Below are positions 8,655 through 16,889 of a DNA stretch of 35,190 nt, piece by piece. The stretch is from Symbiobacteriaceae bacterium (GTDB lineage Bacteria; Bacillota; Sulfobacillia; Symbiobacteriales; Symbiobacteriaceae). Position numbers and translations under genes: made by a program. The stretch spans positions 1-35,190 of the forward strand of contig JARBUG010000081.1 of the NCBI GenBank assembly GCA_029239785.1. Reading direction: 5' to 3'. Numbering within the stretch: the first letter of the stretch is position 1; the number at the start of each line of letters is the position of its first letter. A model generated the notes under the pieces. The model was not told the DNA's origin, searched no databases, and worked only from the letters and a program-made list of their open reading frames with translations.

Positions 8655-10010
8655 GTGGCAAGTACTCGGAACACAGATGAACTGATCATTACGGGCAGTC
8701 CCGAAGCGGTCCGGCGGCTGCAGGAATGCGGCAAGTCGGCAGGTGAGACGCTGCACGAGCAGCGCCGGCTGACCATCGGCCACAAGGCCCGCAACTTGGA
8801 TGTCGCTCTGGTGAAAACGAACGGCTCTGCGCGCAGCCTGGCAGACCGGCTGGCCGACCTGGCCCGGGCCGACAGACTGGCCGTAAAGGCCGAGGCCAAC
8901 TGCCCCACCGGTCACCCGAACGGGCGCGACCGGGGCGCCCGGGGTTGGAACCTGAACCCCTGGGCCTGGGGCGAAGATCCCTGGGCGTGGGGGGAGGACC
9001 CCTGGGCGTGGGGCGAAGACCCCTGGGCCTGGGGAGAGGATGCCCTGCCCCTGGTCATGCCTGCCGGGGCCACCCCGGCCGAAGGCGAGGCCCTGTTCTG
9101 GCAGCAGGGCGCTTTCCAGAAGATCGGCCTGACCGATGGCGCGGGCCAGCGGCTGCCGGCTCTGGCCAACCACCAGGGTGAGGGTGTCCTGGTTGGCATC
9201 TTCGATGCGATGCCGGCGCAGGCGGTCAGCTACCCGTGGCTTACGCTGCACCCTGCCAACGTGCCGGGCGAAGGCCCCTGGGATGACCGGGATATCTCTG
9301 ACCACGGCATTTTCTGTGCCTCGCTGGTGCATGCGGTGGCGCCCAAGGCGCAGGTGCATCTGTACGAAGCGTGCGGCAAGGATGGCCACGGCCGGCTCTT
9401 CCCGCTGCTGGAGGCGATTGAGGCGTTTGTGGCTCTGGCCGCGGGAAAGCCCGCTGTGCTCAGCCTGAGCCTGGGCAGCCTCTGCGTCGATGGGTCTGCG
9501 GCGCTCCGGGCGCTGCTGCAGAAGGCAACGGATATGGGCATGGTGGTCTGTGCGGCGGCGGGGAACGCAGCTCATAGCACGCCCAAGGTTTCGGCGCTGC
9601 TGCATGCGCAGGTGCCGGCGGCCTTCCCGAACGTGATTGCTGTGTCGGCATGCAACCTGTCCGACCAGCGGGCCAAGTACTCTCAGCGGGGCGACATTGC
9701 GGCGCCCGGCGGCGAGGACCTGGACCGGCCCGGGCCGGATGATACGGAAGATATGTACGGCCTGGGCGTCTCGGTGGGGACGTCGGGGTATGTGCGGATG
9801 GACGGCGGCACCTCCTTCTCAACGCCGCTGGTAGCCGGGGCCGCGGCCCTGCTGCTGGAAGGCATGACCGTCCGGGGCGAGCAGACCTATTCGCAGGTGC
9901 TTTCGGCCCTGCAGGCTGCGGCCCGTCCGGCGGCGGGAGCGGGGGTGGAGACCCTGCAGTGCTGCGGGTTGGGCGCCGGGGTGTTGTACCTGCCTACGCT
10001 GTTTGGGTAA
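8655..10010 (+). CDS. Subtilisin-like serine protease (S8) with PWAWGED repeats, no signal peptide
   Basis: A 451-residue protein. The catalytic triad is Asp184 (VGIFDAMP), His217 (SDHGIFCASLV) and Ser387 (GGTSFSTPLVAG), with the oxyanion Asn in CAAAGNAA. The first 100 residues contain no signal peptide, so it is probably cytoplasmic. Residues 102-129 are four exact copies of the heptapeptide PWAWGED between a possible pro-region and the protease domain. It is the last gene of the sigma/anti-sigma/CHAT operon, 23 bp after the CHAT gene. The start is GTG 8655 with AGGAGAG 7 nt upstream. The protease may be a zymogen released by cleavage near the repeats, possibly by the CHAT protein; that is a hypothesis. 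Confidence 0.92.
   Translation: MASTRNTDELIITGSPEAVRRLQECGKSAGETLHEQRRLTIGHKARNLDVALVKTNGSARSLADRLADLARADRLAVKAEANCPTGHPNGRDRGARGWNLNPWAWGEDPWAWGEDPWAWGEDPWAWGEDALPLVMPAGATPAEGEALFWQQGAFQKIGLTDGAGQRLPALANHQGEGVLVGIFDAMPAQAVSYPWLTLHPANVPGEGPWDDRDISDHGIFCASLVHAVAPKAQVHLYEACGKDGHGRLFPLLEAIEAFVALAAGKPAVLSLSLGSLCVDGSAALRALLQKATDMGMVVCAAAGNAAHSTPKVSALLHAQVPAAFPNVIAVSACNLSDQRAKYSQRGDIAAPGGEDLDRPGPDDTEDMYGLGVSVGTSGYVRMDGGTSFSTPLVAGAAALLLEGMTVRGEQTYSQVLSALQAAARPAAGAGVETLQCCGLGAGVLYLPTLFG
8958..9041 (+). repeat. Four tandem 21-bp repeats encoding PWAWGED
   Basis: Four consecutive 21-bp units each encode PWAWGED. They differ at synonymous third positions (GCC/GCG, GGC/GGG/GGA, GAA/GAG, GAT/GAC), so the peptide is kept while the DNA varies. 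Confidence 0.95.
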
Positions 10011-10014
10011 TCGC

Positions 10015-10050
10015 AAAACGCCCCCGGTCATCACGACCGGGGGCGTTATT
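10015..10050. terminator. Bidirectional intrinsic terminator
   Basis: The 11-bp arms CGCCCCCGGTC (10019-10029) and GACCGGGGGCG (10035-10045) lie between the subtilase and the convergent small gene. TTATT follows on the plus strand, and AAAA on the plus side gives a T-run for the minus strand. Confidence 0.9.
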
Positions 10051-10065
10051 CGTTGCAAGCAAATC

Positions 10066-10413
10066 CTATTCTTCATCCTCGTCTTCGAACTCTTCGTCAT
10101 CATCGTTGGCGGCGGGCTGTTCGACCTTGCGGTCGTGCAGTGCCGGGTTGTAGAGGACGCCGGTGCTCGTGGCCCACTCCTTGAACGCTTCGAGCGTATC
10201 GAAGCGGCGGAAGCCATAATACCGCTGGTAATAGCTCTGACCAAACAGGTTGTTGATGTAGTCCTCGCTCAGGTTGGTGGCGGCCATCAGAGCCTCGAGC
10301 GACACGGGGGCCTGCTTGAACTCGAGGCTATTGGAGATCTCCCGCCAGATCATCAACGCGGCCGTGCTGGTCGTAGTATTGTTGAACGTATATGATGTCG
10401 TGTAATATGCCAT
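10066..10413 (-). CDS. Small protein with highly acidic C-terminal tail, function unknown
   Basis: A 115-residue protein that I do not recognise. The N-terminus (MAYYTTSYTFNNTTTS) is rich in Thr and Tyr. The middle is helical, with YYQRYYGFRRFDTLEAFKEW, and the end is a run of Asp/Glu (NDDDEEFEDEDEE). The start is ATG at 10413, preceded by GGAGGGG. It converges on the subtilase gene and shares its terminator. There is no signal peptide or membrane segment. The acidic tail could bind cations or a basic partner. Whether it belongs functionally with the CHAT/subtilase operon is unknown. Confidence 0.7.
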   Translation of the reverse strand: MAYYTTSYTFNNTTTSTAALMIWREISNSLEFKQAPVSLEALMAATNLSEDYINNLFGQSYYQRYYGFRRFDTLEAFKEWATSTGVLYNPALHDRKVEQPAANDDDEEFEDEDEE

Positions 10414-10577
10414 GGGAACCCCTCCATACTTGCTTTCAGATCTACCTATGTAGCGTGTCTTGACGCTTCCAGGCTCATGCATCCAATTTACCACGTTTTC
10501 GCTTCCAGCGGGCAGTTCTCCTCTTTGTACCGCACAGATATCCACTTCGGGCGGCGGACGGGGCGCCGCTGGCGCCC

Positions 10578-12458
10578 CTACTCGTAGCTGATCATCCGCC
10601 CCGGGACGTAGGCCCGCACCCGGCGCCCCGCCGTCGCCGGCCCCAGGCTTGCATGGTCAGCCACCGCCGCCTCTGCATCGGCCTGGGAAGCCCCCGCAGG
10701 CACCGCCACGGTGCCCCGCACCCGGCCCCCCACCTGCACCGGAATCTCCGCAGCCGCCACCGAGGTCAGTGCCTCATCGTATGCGGGCCACGGGGCCTGG
10801 TGCACCGAGCCCTTTCGGCCCCAGCGGTGCCAGATCTCCTCAGCGGCGTGGGGCGCAAACGGGCTGACCAGCTGGACCAGCGTCACCACGCCGTCCAGCC
10901 ACGGCTGCCGCTCCACCTCGGCCAGGAACTCCATCAGGGCCGAAATGCCCGTGTTGTAGCGGAAGGACTCAATCGCCTCCGTCACCTTTCGGATCGTCCG
11001 GTGACGCCGCCGCTCCGCCTCCGCCGAGGGTGCGGGGCGATTCGGCGCGCCCTCCAGGGCGAAAATCCGCTTCAGGAAGCGGTGGCAGCCCTCGATTCCT
11101 GCCGTCGCCCACTCCACCTGCTGGCTGGGCGGCGCCATGAACATCGTCCACAGGCGCAGCGTGTCGGCGCCGTACTGTCGCACCACCTCGTCCTGGGTCA
11201 CGACGTTGCCTTTGGACTTCGACATTTTGGCCCCGTTCAGGTAGACCATGCCCAGGGTGAACAGCTTCCTGACCGGTTCCCCGAAAGGCAGCCAGCCCAT
11301 CTGCTGCATGGCCCGGCAGATGAACCGGACGTACATCAGGTGCAGTATGGCGTGCTCGGCGCCGCCGACGTAGATGTCGACTGGCAGCCAGCGAGCCGCC
11401 GCGGCGGGGTCGAAGGGGCGACCGTCATCCGTCGGGGAGACGAACCGGTACAGGTACCAGGCGCTGTCGACAAAGGTGTCCATCGTTTCGACCTCGCGCC
11501 GGGCGGGGCCGCCGCACTGGGGGCAGGTCGTCTGCACAAAGTCGGGCGCCGAGGCCAGGGGCGGCTCGCCCTGGGGCCGGTAGTCGACATGCCGGGGCAG
11601 GCGCACGGGCAGCTGCTCCTCGGGCACCGGCACCGCGCCGCAGGCCGGGCAATCCACCATGGGAATCGGGGCGCCCCAGTAGCGCTGCCGGCTGACCAGC
11701 CAGTCGCGCAGGTGGTAGGTGCCGTCATCGTTCTTGCCGATCCAGTGGCGCTGCTGGGTCCGGACCTGCTCGGGCCACTGCTCCAGGGTATCCAGGCCGG
11801 CCAGCAGGTCGTCGGCGAAGGCGGTGGTCCGGAAGAACCACTGCTTCAGATCACGGGCGACGACCGTAGTGCCGCAGCGCTCACAGACGCCCGTGGGAGC
11901 GGGGGCGGTGCCAGCCGCAGCAACCTGCGTCGGCGCCGGACCGCCCACCACCTGCTCGTTCGCCAGCGCCGTCTGGCACGACGGGCACCAGTTCACCGGC
12001 GCCTGCGCCTTGTACGCCAGCCCCGCCCTGAACAGTTGAATGAACAGCCATTGCGTCCACTTGTAATACCCTTCATCGCAGGCGGCCACCTCGCGAGTCC
12101 AGTCATAGCTCATGCCCAGCTCGTTCAGCTGCGCCGTCATCTCGCGGATGTTCCGGCGGGTATGCTCCTCCGGATGGACCCCCGTGCGAATCGCCGCATT
12201 CTCTGCCGGCAGCCCGAACGCATCCCACCCGATGGGATGCATCACATCAAACCCGCGCCGCCGCCAATACCTGGCCTGCACATCGCTGATGGTGTAGTTC
12301 CGCACATGCCCCACATGCAGCTTCCCGGACGGATACGGAAACATAGGCACAACCATAAACGGTCGGCGGGCATCTGTCGCCGCCCGATGTGCCCCGGACT
12401 CATCCCAGCGCTGCTGCCAAAAGCGTTCGTAACGGGCGAAATCAAAGCTCTGGTTCAT
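10578..12458 (-). CDS. leuS: Leucyl-tRNA synthetase lacking the CP1 editing domain
   Basis: This class I synthetase charges tRNA-Leu with leucine. At 626 residues it is about 180 shorter than the usual 800-plus. Catalytic motifs are intact: [10 protein letters not shown] (HIGH-type), WCPSCQ/CERCG (zinc region), [22 protein letters not shown] and AKMSKSKGN (KMSKS). The anticodon-binding and C-terminal parts are present ([11 protein letters not shown]). The loss is precise. HWIGK, which normally leads into the CP1 hydrolytic editing domain, is joined by a few residues (NDDG) to TYHLRDWL, which normally follows it. The enzyme should be unable to clear mischarged tRNA by hydrolysis. A similar CP1-less enzyme is known in Mycoplasma mobile. 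A T-box leader controls it. Whether a full-length leuS exists elsewhere cannot be seen here. Confidence 0.95.
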   Translation of the reverse strand: MNQSFDFARYERFWQQRWDESGAHRAATDARRPFMVVPMFPYPSGKLHVGHVRNYTISDVQARYWRRRGFDVMHPIGWDAFGLPAENAAIRTGVHPEEHTRRNIREMTAQLNELGMSYDWTREVAACDEGYYKWTQWLFIQLFRAGLAYKAQAPVNWCPSCQTALANEQVVGGPAPTQVAAAGTAPAPTGVCERCGTTVVARDLKQWFFRTTAFADDLLAGLDTLEQWPEQVRTQQRHWIGKNDDGTYHLRDWLVSRQRYWGAPIPMVDCPACGAVPVPEEQLPVRLPRHVDYRPQGEPPLASAPDFVQTTCPQCGGPARREVETMDTFVDSAWYLYRFVSPTDDGRPFDPAAAARWLPVDIYVGGAEHAILHLMYVRFICRAMQQMGWLPFGEPVRKLFTLGMVYLNGAKMSKSKGNVVTQDEVVRQYGADTLRLWTMFMAPPSQQVEWATAGIEGCHRFLKRIFALEGAPNRPAPSAEAERRRHRTIRKVTEAIESFRYNTGISALMEFLAEVERQPWLDGVVTLVQLVSPFAPHAAEEIWHRWGRKGSVHQAPWPAYDEALTSVAAAEIPVQVGGRVRGTVAVPAGASQADAEAAVADHASLGPATAGRRVRAYVPGRMISYE

Positions 12459-12479
12459 GGTTCAATCGCTCCCTTGGTG

Positions 12480-12840
12480 GTAATGCCCCATGAGAGACCA
12501 CCAGGGCCAAGGACGCACCGGGGTATGCAGAAAGCCCCCGCCCCTTGCAGTTGCAAGAGGCGGGGGCCATAGCTCCCGCGGTACCACTCTTGTTCGGCTG
12601 CCGGTCGTACGCCCGGTTGCCGATCTCGTAACGGCGCCATCACGCCGGTGCTTTGATAACGGAGGACACAACTCCGTCCTCAGCTTACTTGGTTCCGGGC
12701 GCATGCCCGGTTTCAGCCGGCCGCTCGGGGAGGAGGCATCTCTGACAGTACCGCTGCTTCGCACCGACCAGCAGCTCTCTGAAGGCGTGGCTTTGAGATG
12801 AACGAATCCCGTCATCGCGTTCTCTCTGGGTTATTCAGGA
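12480..12840 (-). promoter_or_regulatory. T-box riboswitch leader of leuS
   Basis: A tRNA-sensing leader of about 360 nt. The conserved T-box sequence AGAGTGGTACCGCGG is read on the minus strand at 12590-12576. It is followed by a terminator hairpin with arms at 12534-12549 and 12552-12567 and a TTTCTG tail. Upstream, a stem I-like region has GATGACGGGA and an apical AGAGAGC loop with GGTGCGA, as in classical T-boxes. Uncharged tRNA-Leu should favour the antiterminator. The specifier codon should be a Leu codon; CTG and CTC candidates occur near 12727-12751, but I could not settle which lies in the specifier loop. Confidence 0.93.
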
Positions 12841-12841
12841 T

Positions 12842-12869
12842 TGTATATCCGCCCGTTCGGCGTTGTCAA
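12842..12869 (-). promoter_or_regulatory. Promoter of the leuS T-box transcript
   Basis: On the minus strand TTGACA (12869-12864) and TATACA (12847-12842) are separated by 16 bp. They lie just ahead of the T-box leader and abut the end of the metalloprotease gene. Confidence 0.75.
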
Positions 12870-12872
12870 TCC

Positions 12873-13832
12873 CTAATAGACCCAACTGTAGTTCGAACAG
12901 CGCCACGTCCCCACGCCGCCGTGGCGGAACAGGGGGTAGCCGCAGACCATGTAATAGCCGGCGGGCTTGCCGTAGGCGCTACGGGGGAAGGTGCGGGTGA
13001 GGGTGCGGTTGTTCCAGTTGCTCTCCCGGGTGCCGGTTTGGGCGGTGTGACTCACGTGATCGAGCATCGCCCACTTGGCGCCGTCCCAGTAGTAGAGGTA
13101 GAGCCGGTGCTCGTACTCACCCCAGGCGCCGTCCTGCCACGTGACGTGGAGGCTGTTGGTAAACCAGGAACTGGAGGAGGTCAGGTTCAGCATCTCGCCG
13201 GTCTGGTACAGGTTGATCACCCGGTTGATATCCAGCGAGCTGGGCTTCTCCGGCCGGTTTGCACAGCTGCCTGAGTTCATGATGGTCGACTGGGGGTTGC
13301 AGAATGCCTCGCCTTCCTCCTCGTTGTTGGCGTCCTGGTAGCCTTCGTGCAGGCCGATCACATGGCCGATTTCATGGGCGATGGTCGCCTGCCACCCGCC
13401 CACGGGGGCCTCGCCGCTGTTGCGGATGGTCGCCTGCGCCCGGTAGGTGTAGTTGGCGTCGCGGCCCGGGTCGGCTGCCACCTCGGTCAGCTCGACAATG
13501 CCAAAGGCTTCAAGGTCGTTGTTTTCAACGATGACCAGATCGGCGGTGGCGCGGCTTGGCGCCTTGTAGAAGGGGAGGCCCGTGGCGCTCTGCCAGTTGG
13601 CTACGGCGGTCTGCGTGCCCGTCTGCAGGTCGGATTCGGCCCACCACCAGAGTGATGAGGAGGCGGCGGACCACCAGTAGAAGGCGTAATTCTCAACGCC
13701 TGACCAGCGCCCATCCTGAAAATCGGGGTCTTCACCCAGGTAGGTGAAGTGGTGGGCGGAGCCTGTGCCGGCCAGCAACATGAGGGCCATCGCAGCAGCG
13801 ACCAGGGTCGTCAGAAATGGCCGTCTGGTCAT
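12873..13832 (-). CDS. Secreted metzincin-like zinc metalloprotease
   Basis: A 319-residue protein with a signal peptide (MTRRPFLTT, a hydrophobic core, then likely cleavage after GSA near residue 26). The zinc motif is ATIAHEIGHVIGLHE, with His153, Glu154 and His157. In classical metzincins the third ligand is a His six residues after the second one; here that position is Glu163, with His162 next to it, so the third ligand is unusual. The motif NPQSTIMNSGSC, like the Met-turn region, and a following DINRVINLYQ helix resemble matrixins. The C-terminal third is a beta-rich, aromatic domain. The start is ATG 13832, overlapping the stop of the upstream gene (ATGA), so the two are co-transcribed. 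Confidence 0.85.
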   Translation of the reverse strand: MTRRPFLTTLVAAAMALMLLAGTGSAHHFTYLGEDPDFQDGRWSGVENYAFYWWSAASSSLWWWAESDLQTGTQTAVANWQSATGLPFYKAPSRATADLVIVENNDLEAFGIVELTEVAADPGRDANYTYRAQATIRNSGEAPVGGWQATIAHEIGHVIGLHEGYQDANNEEEGEAFCNPQSTIMNSGSCANRPEKPSSLDINRVINLYQTGEMLNLTSSSSWFTNSLHVTWQDGAWGEYEHRLYLYYWDGAKWAMLDHVSHTAQTGTRESNWNNRTLTRTFPRSAYGKPAGYYMVCGYPLFRHGGVGTWRCSNYSWVY

Positions 13833-14284
13833 GGCTGGGTCACCTCCCGGAGGAATGCAAAGGCCTGGTCGTGGCCAGGTGCTGTGCGTTCGTGGAAGAT
13901 GCGGCCCGTTCTGGGGCCGACCCAGACCTGTGACTGGCCCCGGGCGAGGATGAGGAAGGGCAGTTCATCGGGGCAGGGGCCGCCGGGCATGCAGTCGATG
14001 CCGACCACAAACTTGGCGATAAAGGCGTCGGCGGGGAGTTGGATTTTGCGTCCCCCGATGCTGACCAGGGCGCCCAGGGTGCGGGGGCCGCTGAGGGCCT
14101 GGATGCGGCCGTCGCCTTCGAGCTGTTCCTGGAGGCGAAGCTTTTCGGCTGGCGCGAGGGAGGCGGCCAGGGCCGGCGCCGCGGCTGGGGCCGCGGGCGG
14201 GGCCTTTACGGGCGCCGATAGCGATGCGGTGGCCGTGAGAATCAGTCCGGCGGCAGTGAGTCCGGAGACCAGGACTTTTTTCAT
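13829..14284 (-). CDS. Small secreted protein, function unknown
   Basis: A 151-residue protein with a clear signal peptide (MKKVLVSGLTAAGLILTATA, likely cleaved near residue 24). A Pro/Ala-rich linker follows, then a globular domain of about 100 residues that contains one cysteine pair (DCMPGGPC). I do not recognise the family. It is the first gene of a two-gene operon with the metzincin-like protease, with overlapping stop and start. It could be an inhibitor, chaperone or propeptide-like partner of that protease; this is inference from position only. Confidence 0.75.
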   Translation of the reverse strand: MKKVLVSGLTAAGLILTATASLSAPVKAPPAAPAAAPALAASLAPAEKLRLQEQLEGDGRIQALSGPRTLGALVSIGGRKIQLPADAFIAKFVVGIDCMPGGPCPDELPFLILARGQSQVWVGPRTGRIFHERTAPGHDQAFAFLREVTQP

Positions 14285-14328
14285 CGGTGCGCACTCCCCT
14301 CGCGTTTCTTACAGATCGACGTACTATG

Positions 14329-14357
14329 ATCAAACCATAATTTCCAGAAAATGTCAA
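14329..14357 (-). promoter_or_regulatory. Possible promoter for the secreted protein/protease pair
   Basis: On the minus strand TTGACA (14357-14352) is followed 17 bp later by TTTGAT (14334-14329), about 45 bp ahead of ATG 14284. The -35 is perfect and the -10 is weak. Confidence 0.45.
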
Positions 14358-14462
14358 CGATAGAGACGAGTGGAGGTGGCGCAAGACCCTCGGGGCCACA
14401 TATCCGCCTGCATGGGCTCATATGTACCCAGCAGGGACGGGAGCATGGGGGGAGGGCTGAAG

Positions 14463-14861
14463 ATGAACGACCTGGGCCTCCTGGTGATTCGCCTGGTATT
14501 CGGTCTGACATTCGCGGCCCACGGCACGCAGAAGCTGTTTGGCTGGTTTGGCGGGTACGGGATTGCGGGCACTGGTGGCTTCTTTGAGTCAATCGGCCTG
14601 CGACCCGGGAAGTTCCTGGCCGTGGTTGCTGGGCTGGGCGAACTGGCCGGTGGCCTGCTGCTCGCCCTGGGTTTATGGTCCCCGGTGGCAGCCGTGCTGG
14701 TCACCGTCTCCATGCTCGTCGCGATTGCAAAGGTACACGGTCCAAAGGGGTACTGGATTACCGAGGGCGGGTGCGAGTATAACGTGGCGATTATCGCTGT
14801 GGCGGTCGGCCTGGCCCTGACCGGGCCGGGCGCGCACACGATCCTTGCGTTGCTAGGGTAG
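14463..14861 (+). CDS. DoxX-family membrane protein
   Basis: A 132-residue integral membrane protein with four predicted membrane segments. The DoxX family pattern is clear: LVIRLVFGLTFAAHGTQKLF at the start, FESIGLRPGKFLA, then GELAGGLLLALGLWSPVAA. DoxX-like proteins are linked to redox and thiol stress in other bacteria, but the biochemical role of this one is unknown. The start is ATG 14463 with GGAGGG about 6 nt upstream. A strong terminator follows directly, and the gene appears monocistronic. Confidence 0.9.
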   Translation: MNDLGLLVIRLVFGLTFAAHGTQKLFGWFGGYGIAGTGGFFESIGLRPGKFLAVVAGLGELAGGLLLALGLWSPVAAVLVTVSMLVAIAKVHGPKGYWITEGGCEYNVAIIAVAVGLALTGPGAHTILALLG

Positions 14862-14868
14862 CAAGCAC

Positions 14869-14893
14869 AAAGCCCGGGGTTGCCCCGGGCTTT
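14869..14893. terminator. Intrinsic terminator after doxX
   Basis: An 11-bp stem, AAAGCCCGGGG/CCCCGGGCTTT, has a TTG loop just after the DoxX stop codon. It is symmetrical and could work in both directions. Confidence 0.85.
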
Positions 14894-14923
14894 GCCGCGT
14901 CTTCACTTACCCCCAGGGGAGAG

Positions 14924-15079
14924 ACTCTCCACCCACCTATGCATGCCCACCCCTCGCAAAACCGTGCGCGGTTGGTCGGAGCGGTCGAAAAACCTCGTTT
15001 CCGGGTCATTTCGGGGGGTCTCCGGCCATCCGCGCATGGTAAATGGTGGGATCGGCATGCAACAGTGGCCGGAGGACCA
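14924..15079. repeat. Palindromic dispersed repeat, copy 1 (MITE-like)
   Basis: An element of about 155 bp built as nested inverted repeats. Outer arms lie at about 14924-14948 and 15053-15079 (GCATGC cores). The middle arms include GCGCGGTTGGTCGGAG and its partner CTCCGGCCATCCGCGC. A second copy with the same plan lies at 24548-24701. No reading frame is evident. It sits just after the doxX terminator. Confidence 0.7.
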
Positions 15080-15139
15080 TCTAGCCCTCGCCGGAACTGT
15101 TGTCGGCCTTTGTTTTGGGAAGAATCGTTTGTCAACGTG

Positions 15140-15176
15140 AGACGCACCTCAGCGCGGGGTGCGTCTTTGTGTTTTT
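15140..15176 (+). terminator. Intrinsic terminator-like hairpin before the SLH genes
   Basis: A 9-bp stem, AGACGCACC/GGTGCGTCT, is followed by TTGTGTTTTT. No gene ends just upstream on the plus strand, so it may end read-through or a small transcript from 15080-15140. Otherwise I see nothing in 15080-15270 besides the leader of the SLH gene. Confidence 0.65.
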
Positions 15177-15270
15177 CTCCCTCCCGTGCCATAACCCCAC
15201 TACTGAAACGCAACCGCCATCCTATGTAAACTAAAGTGATCTTATCTATTCAAGAAAGAGGGGCTTGAAT

Positions 15271-16863
15271 TTGGCCAACCTGCACCGGCCTCTGACCGGC
15301 GTTCTGACAGCGCTGCTGACCCTCTCTCTGCTCGCGGCCCCTGCTAAAGCCGCCGAGCCCTTCGCCTTCATTACCATGCTCCCGGTGGACGGTGGCGTCC
15401 GTTTGGATGGCACTACCCGGGTCATCCCCCGGAACTCGCCCCTGCGGATCGAGTTCAGCCAGCCCGTGGACCCGGCCACCATCACCCGCTCGATCTCCGT
15501 TACCACCAGCACCGGTGCCGACGCCGGCTGGACCGCCCAGCCGGACTGGGCCAACGCTTGTGTCTGGCTGCAGACCAGCGGCACCCTGCCCAAGAACGCC
15601 ACCTACACCGTCCACATCGAGGGGGGAGCCGCCGGCATCAAGTCGACCACCGGCGCTACCCTGGCTTCTGATATCACGGTAACCCTGCGCACCGATGAGA
15701 CCCCGGTCCAGAAGATCGTCGACATCTCGACCCAGTGGGGCCAAAGCGATCTGCTGCAGTCCGAAATTTACAAGCTCAAGGTTGCCGCCGGCCCGCTGCG
15801 CATCGTGCTGAATGATCTGACCGAAGCGCAGCCGATGCGCGTGATGCTCAAGAGTGAGGCGACGGGCGAAGTGATACTGAACGAGCAGTACCAGGCCGGT
15901 CAGCCGTCCCGTGGGCGGGACCTGCCTGCCGGCACCTACTCGCTGCTGCTGGCGCCCAACGTGGCCCGGGCGATCACCCTGCACGGCCCCGACCTGGACG
16001 TCTCCGGGCTGATGCCCGGCCTCCGCTTCCCCGGCATGGGGCAGTGGGAGACCCGCAACCAGCGCTTCACCCTCCAGCCCGAGTTGCTGAACGCGCAGGC
16101 AACCGAATCGCTTCAGGTGACGCTGGGCAAGGAGACCCTGGCCCAGAACCTGCTCCGCACCGACGGCACCGTCGCTCCGCTTACCATCGATCCGACGACG
16201 ATGGAGGAGAACATCTACCTGCTGACCGGGGTCGCCACGGCCAGGGAGTCTGGCAACCAGGCGATTCAGGCCAGCACTTTCCTGGTCGACCGCACCGACA
16301 GCTTCAGCGACGTCGCCCCGAATCATTGGGCTAGACGGTATATCGAGATCATGCACCATATCGGCGTGCTGAACGGTAGGTCGGCTGCGCAGCCCGGCGC
16401 CTTGCCCCAGTTCGCCCCGGGCCAGCCCGTGACCCGGGCGGAGTTTGCCAAAATGCTGGCCCTCACCCTGGGCCTGAAGCCCGACCCCAAGTCGCCGGCG
16501 CCCTTCGAGGACGTGCCCGACGACTGGTCCACGCCCCACATCGATGCGCTCTACGCGCAAGGGCTGATCAAGGGCGAAACTGTGAACGGCAAGGTCTATT
16601 ACTATCCGAACCGGACCATCGCCCGGGCCGAAGCGGCCACCATCATCGGCCGGCTGCTCACCATCGCCGATCTGGACCTGGACGGCGAAACGGCAGACTT
16701 CACCGACTGGAACACCATTCCGGACTGGGCCCGCCCCTCGGTCGTCATCCTCGCCGAAATGAAGTGGATCAACGGTTTCCCCGACGGGCGTTACCAGCCC
16801 CTGCAGACGCTCCAGCGCGACCAGGCGGCCCGCATTCTTACCAACTTCCTCGGCGTGAAGTAA
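15271..16863 (+). CDS. Secreted SLH-domain surface protein 1
   Basis: A 530-residue protein with a signal peptide (LHRPLTGVLTALLTLSLLAA, cleavage near AKA-AEP). An Ig-like domain of the Big_5 type follows at about residues 35-150 (RIEFSQPVDPATI, YTVHIEGGAAGIK). A beta-rich middle has QSEIYKLKVAAGPLRIVLND. Three C-terminal SLH domains start near SFSDVAPNHWARRYIE, PFEDVPDDWSTPHIDAL and TIPDWARPSVVILAE. SLH domains bind pyruvylated secondary wall polymers and hold proteins on the surface. The start is taken as TTG 15271 because AGAGGGG sits 7 nt upstream; TTG 15265 is also possible. The next gene is a paralogue. Confidence 0.9.
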   Translation: MANLHRPLTGVLTALLTLSLLAAPAKAAEPFAFITMLPVDGGVRLDGTTRVIPRNSPLRIEFSQPVDPATITRSISVTTSTGADAGWTAQPDWANACVWLQTSGTLPKNATYTVHIEGGAAGIKSTTGATLASDITVTLRTDETPVQKIVDISTQWGQSDLLQSEIYKLKVAAGPLRIVLNDLTEAQPMRVMLKSEATGEVILNEQYQAGQPSRGRDLPAGTYSLLLAPNVARAITLHGPDLDVSGLMPGLRFPGMGQWETRNQRFTLQPELLNAQATESLQVTLGKETLAQNLLRTDGTVAPLTIDPTTMEENIYLLTGVATARESGNQAIQASTFLVDRTDSFSDVAPNHWARRYIEIMHHIGVLNGRSAAQPGALPQFAPGQPVTRAEFAKMLALTLGLKPDPKSPAPFEDVPDDWSTPHIDALYAQGLIKGETVNGKVYYYPNRTIARAEAATIIGRLLTIADLDLDGETADFTDWNTIPDWARPSVVILAEMKWINGFPDGRYQPLQTLQRDQAARILTNFLGVK

Positions 16864-16889
16864 ACGTCACGAAAGGCGGCACATCTATT

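Noticed and set aside
10653..12572. A 639-codon plus-strand open frame opposite leuS
   Set aside because: The minus-strand LeuRS has all family motifs and a T-box; the plus frame has none and runs into the leader.
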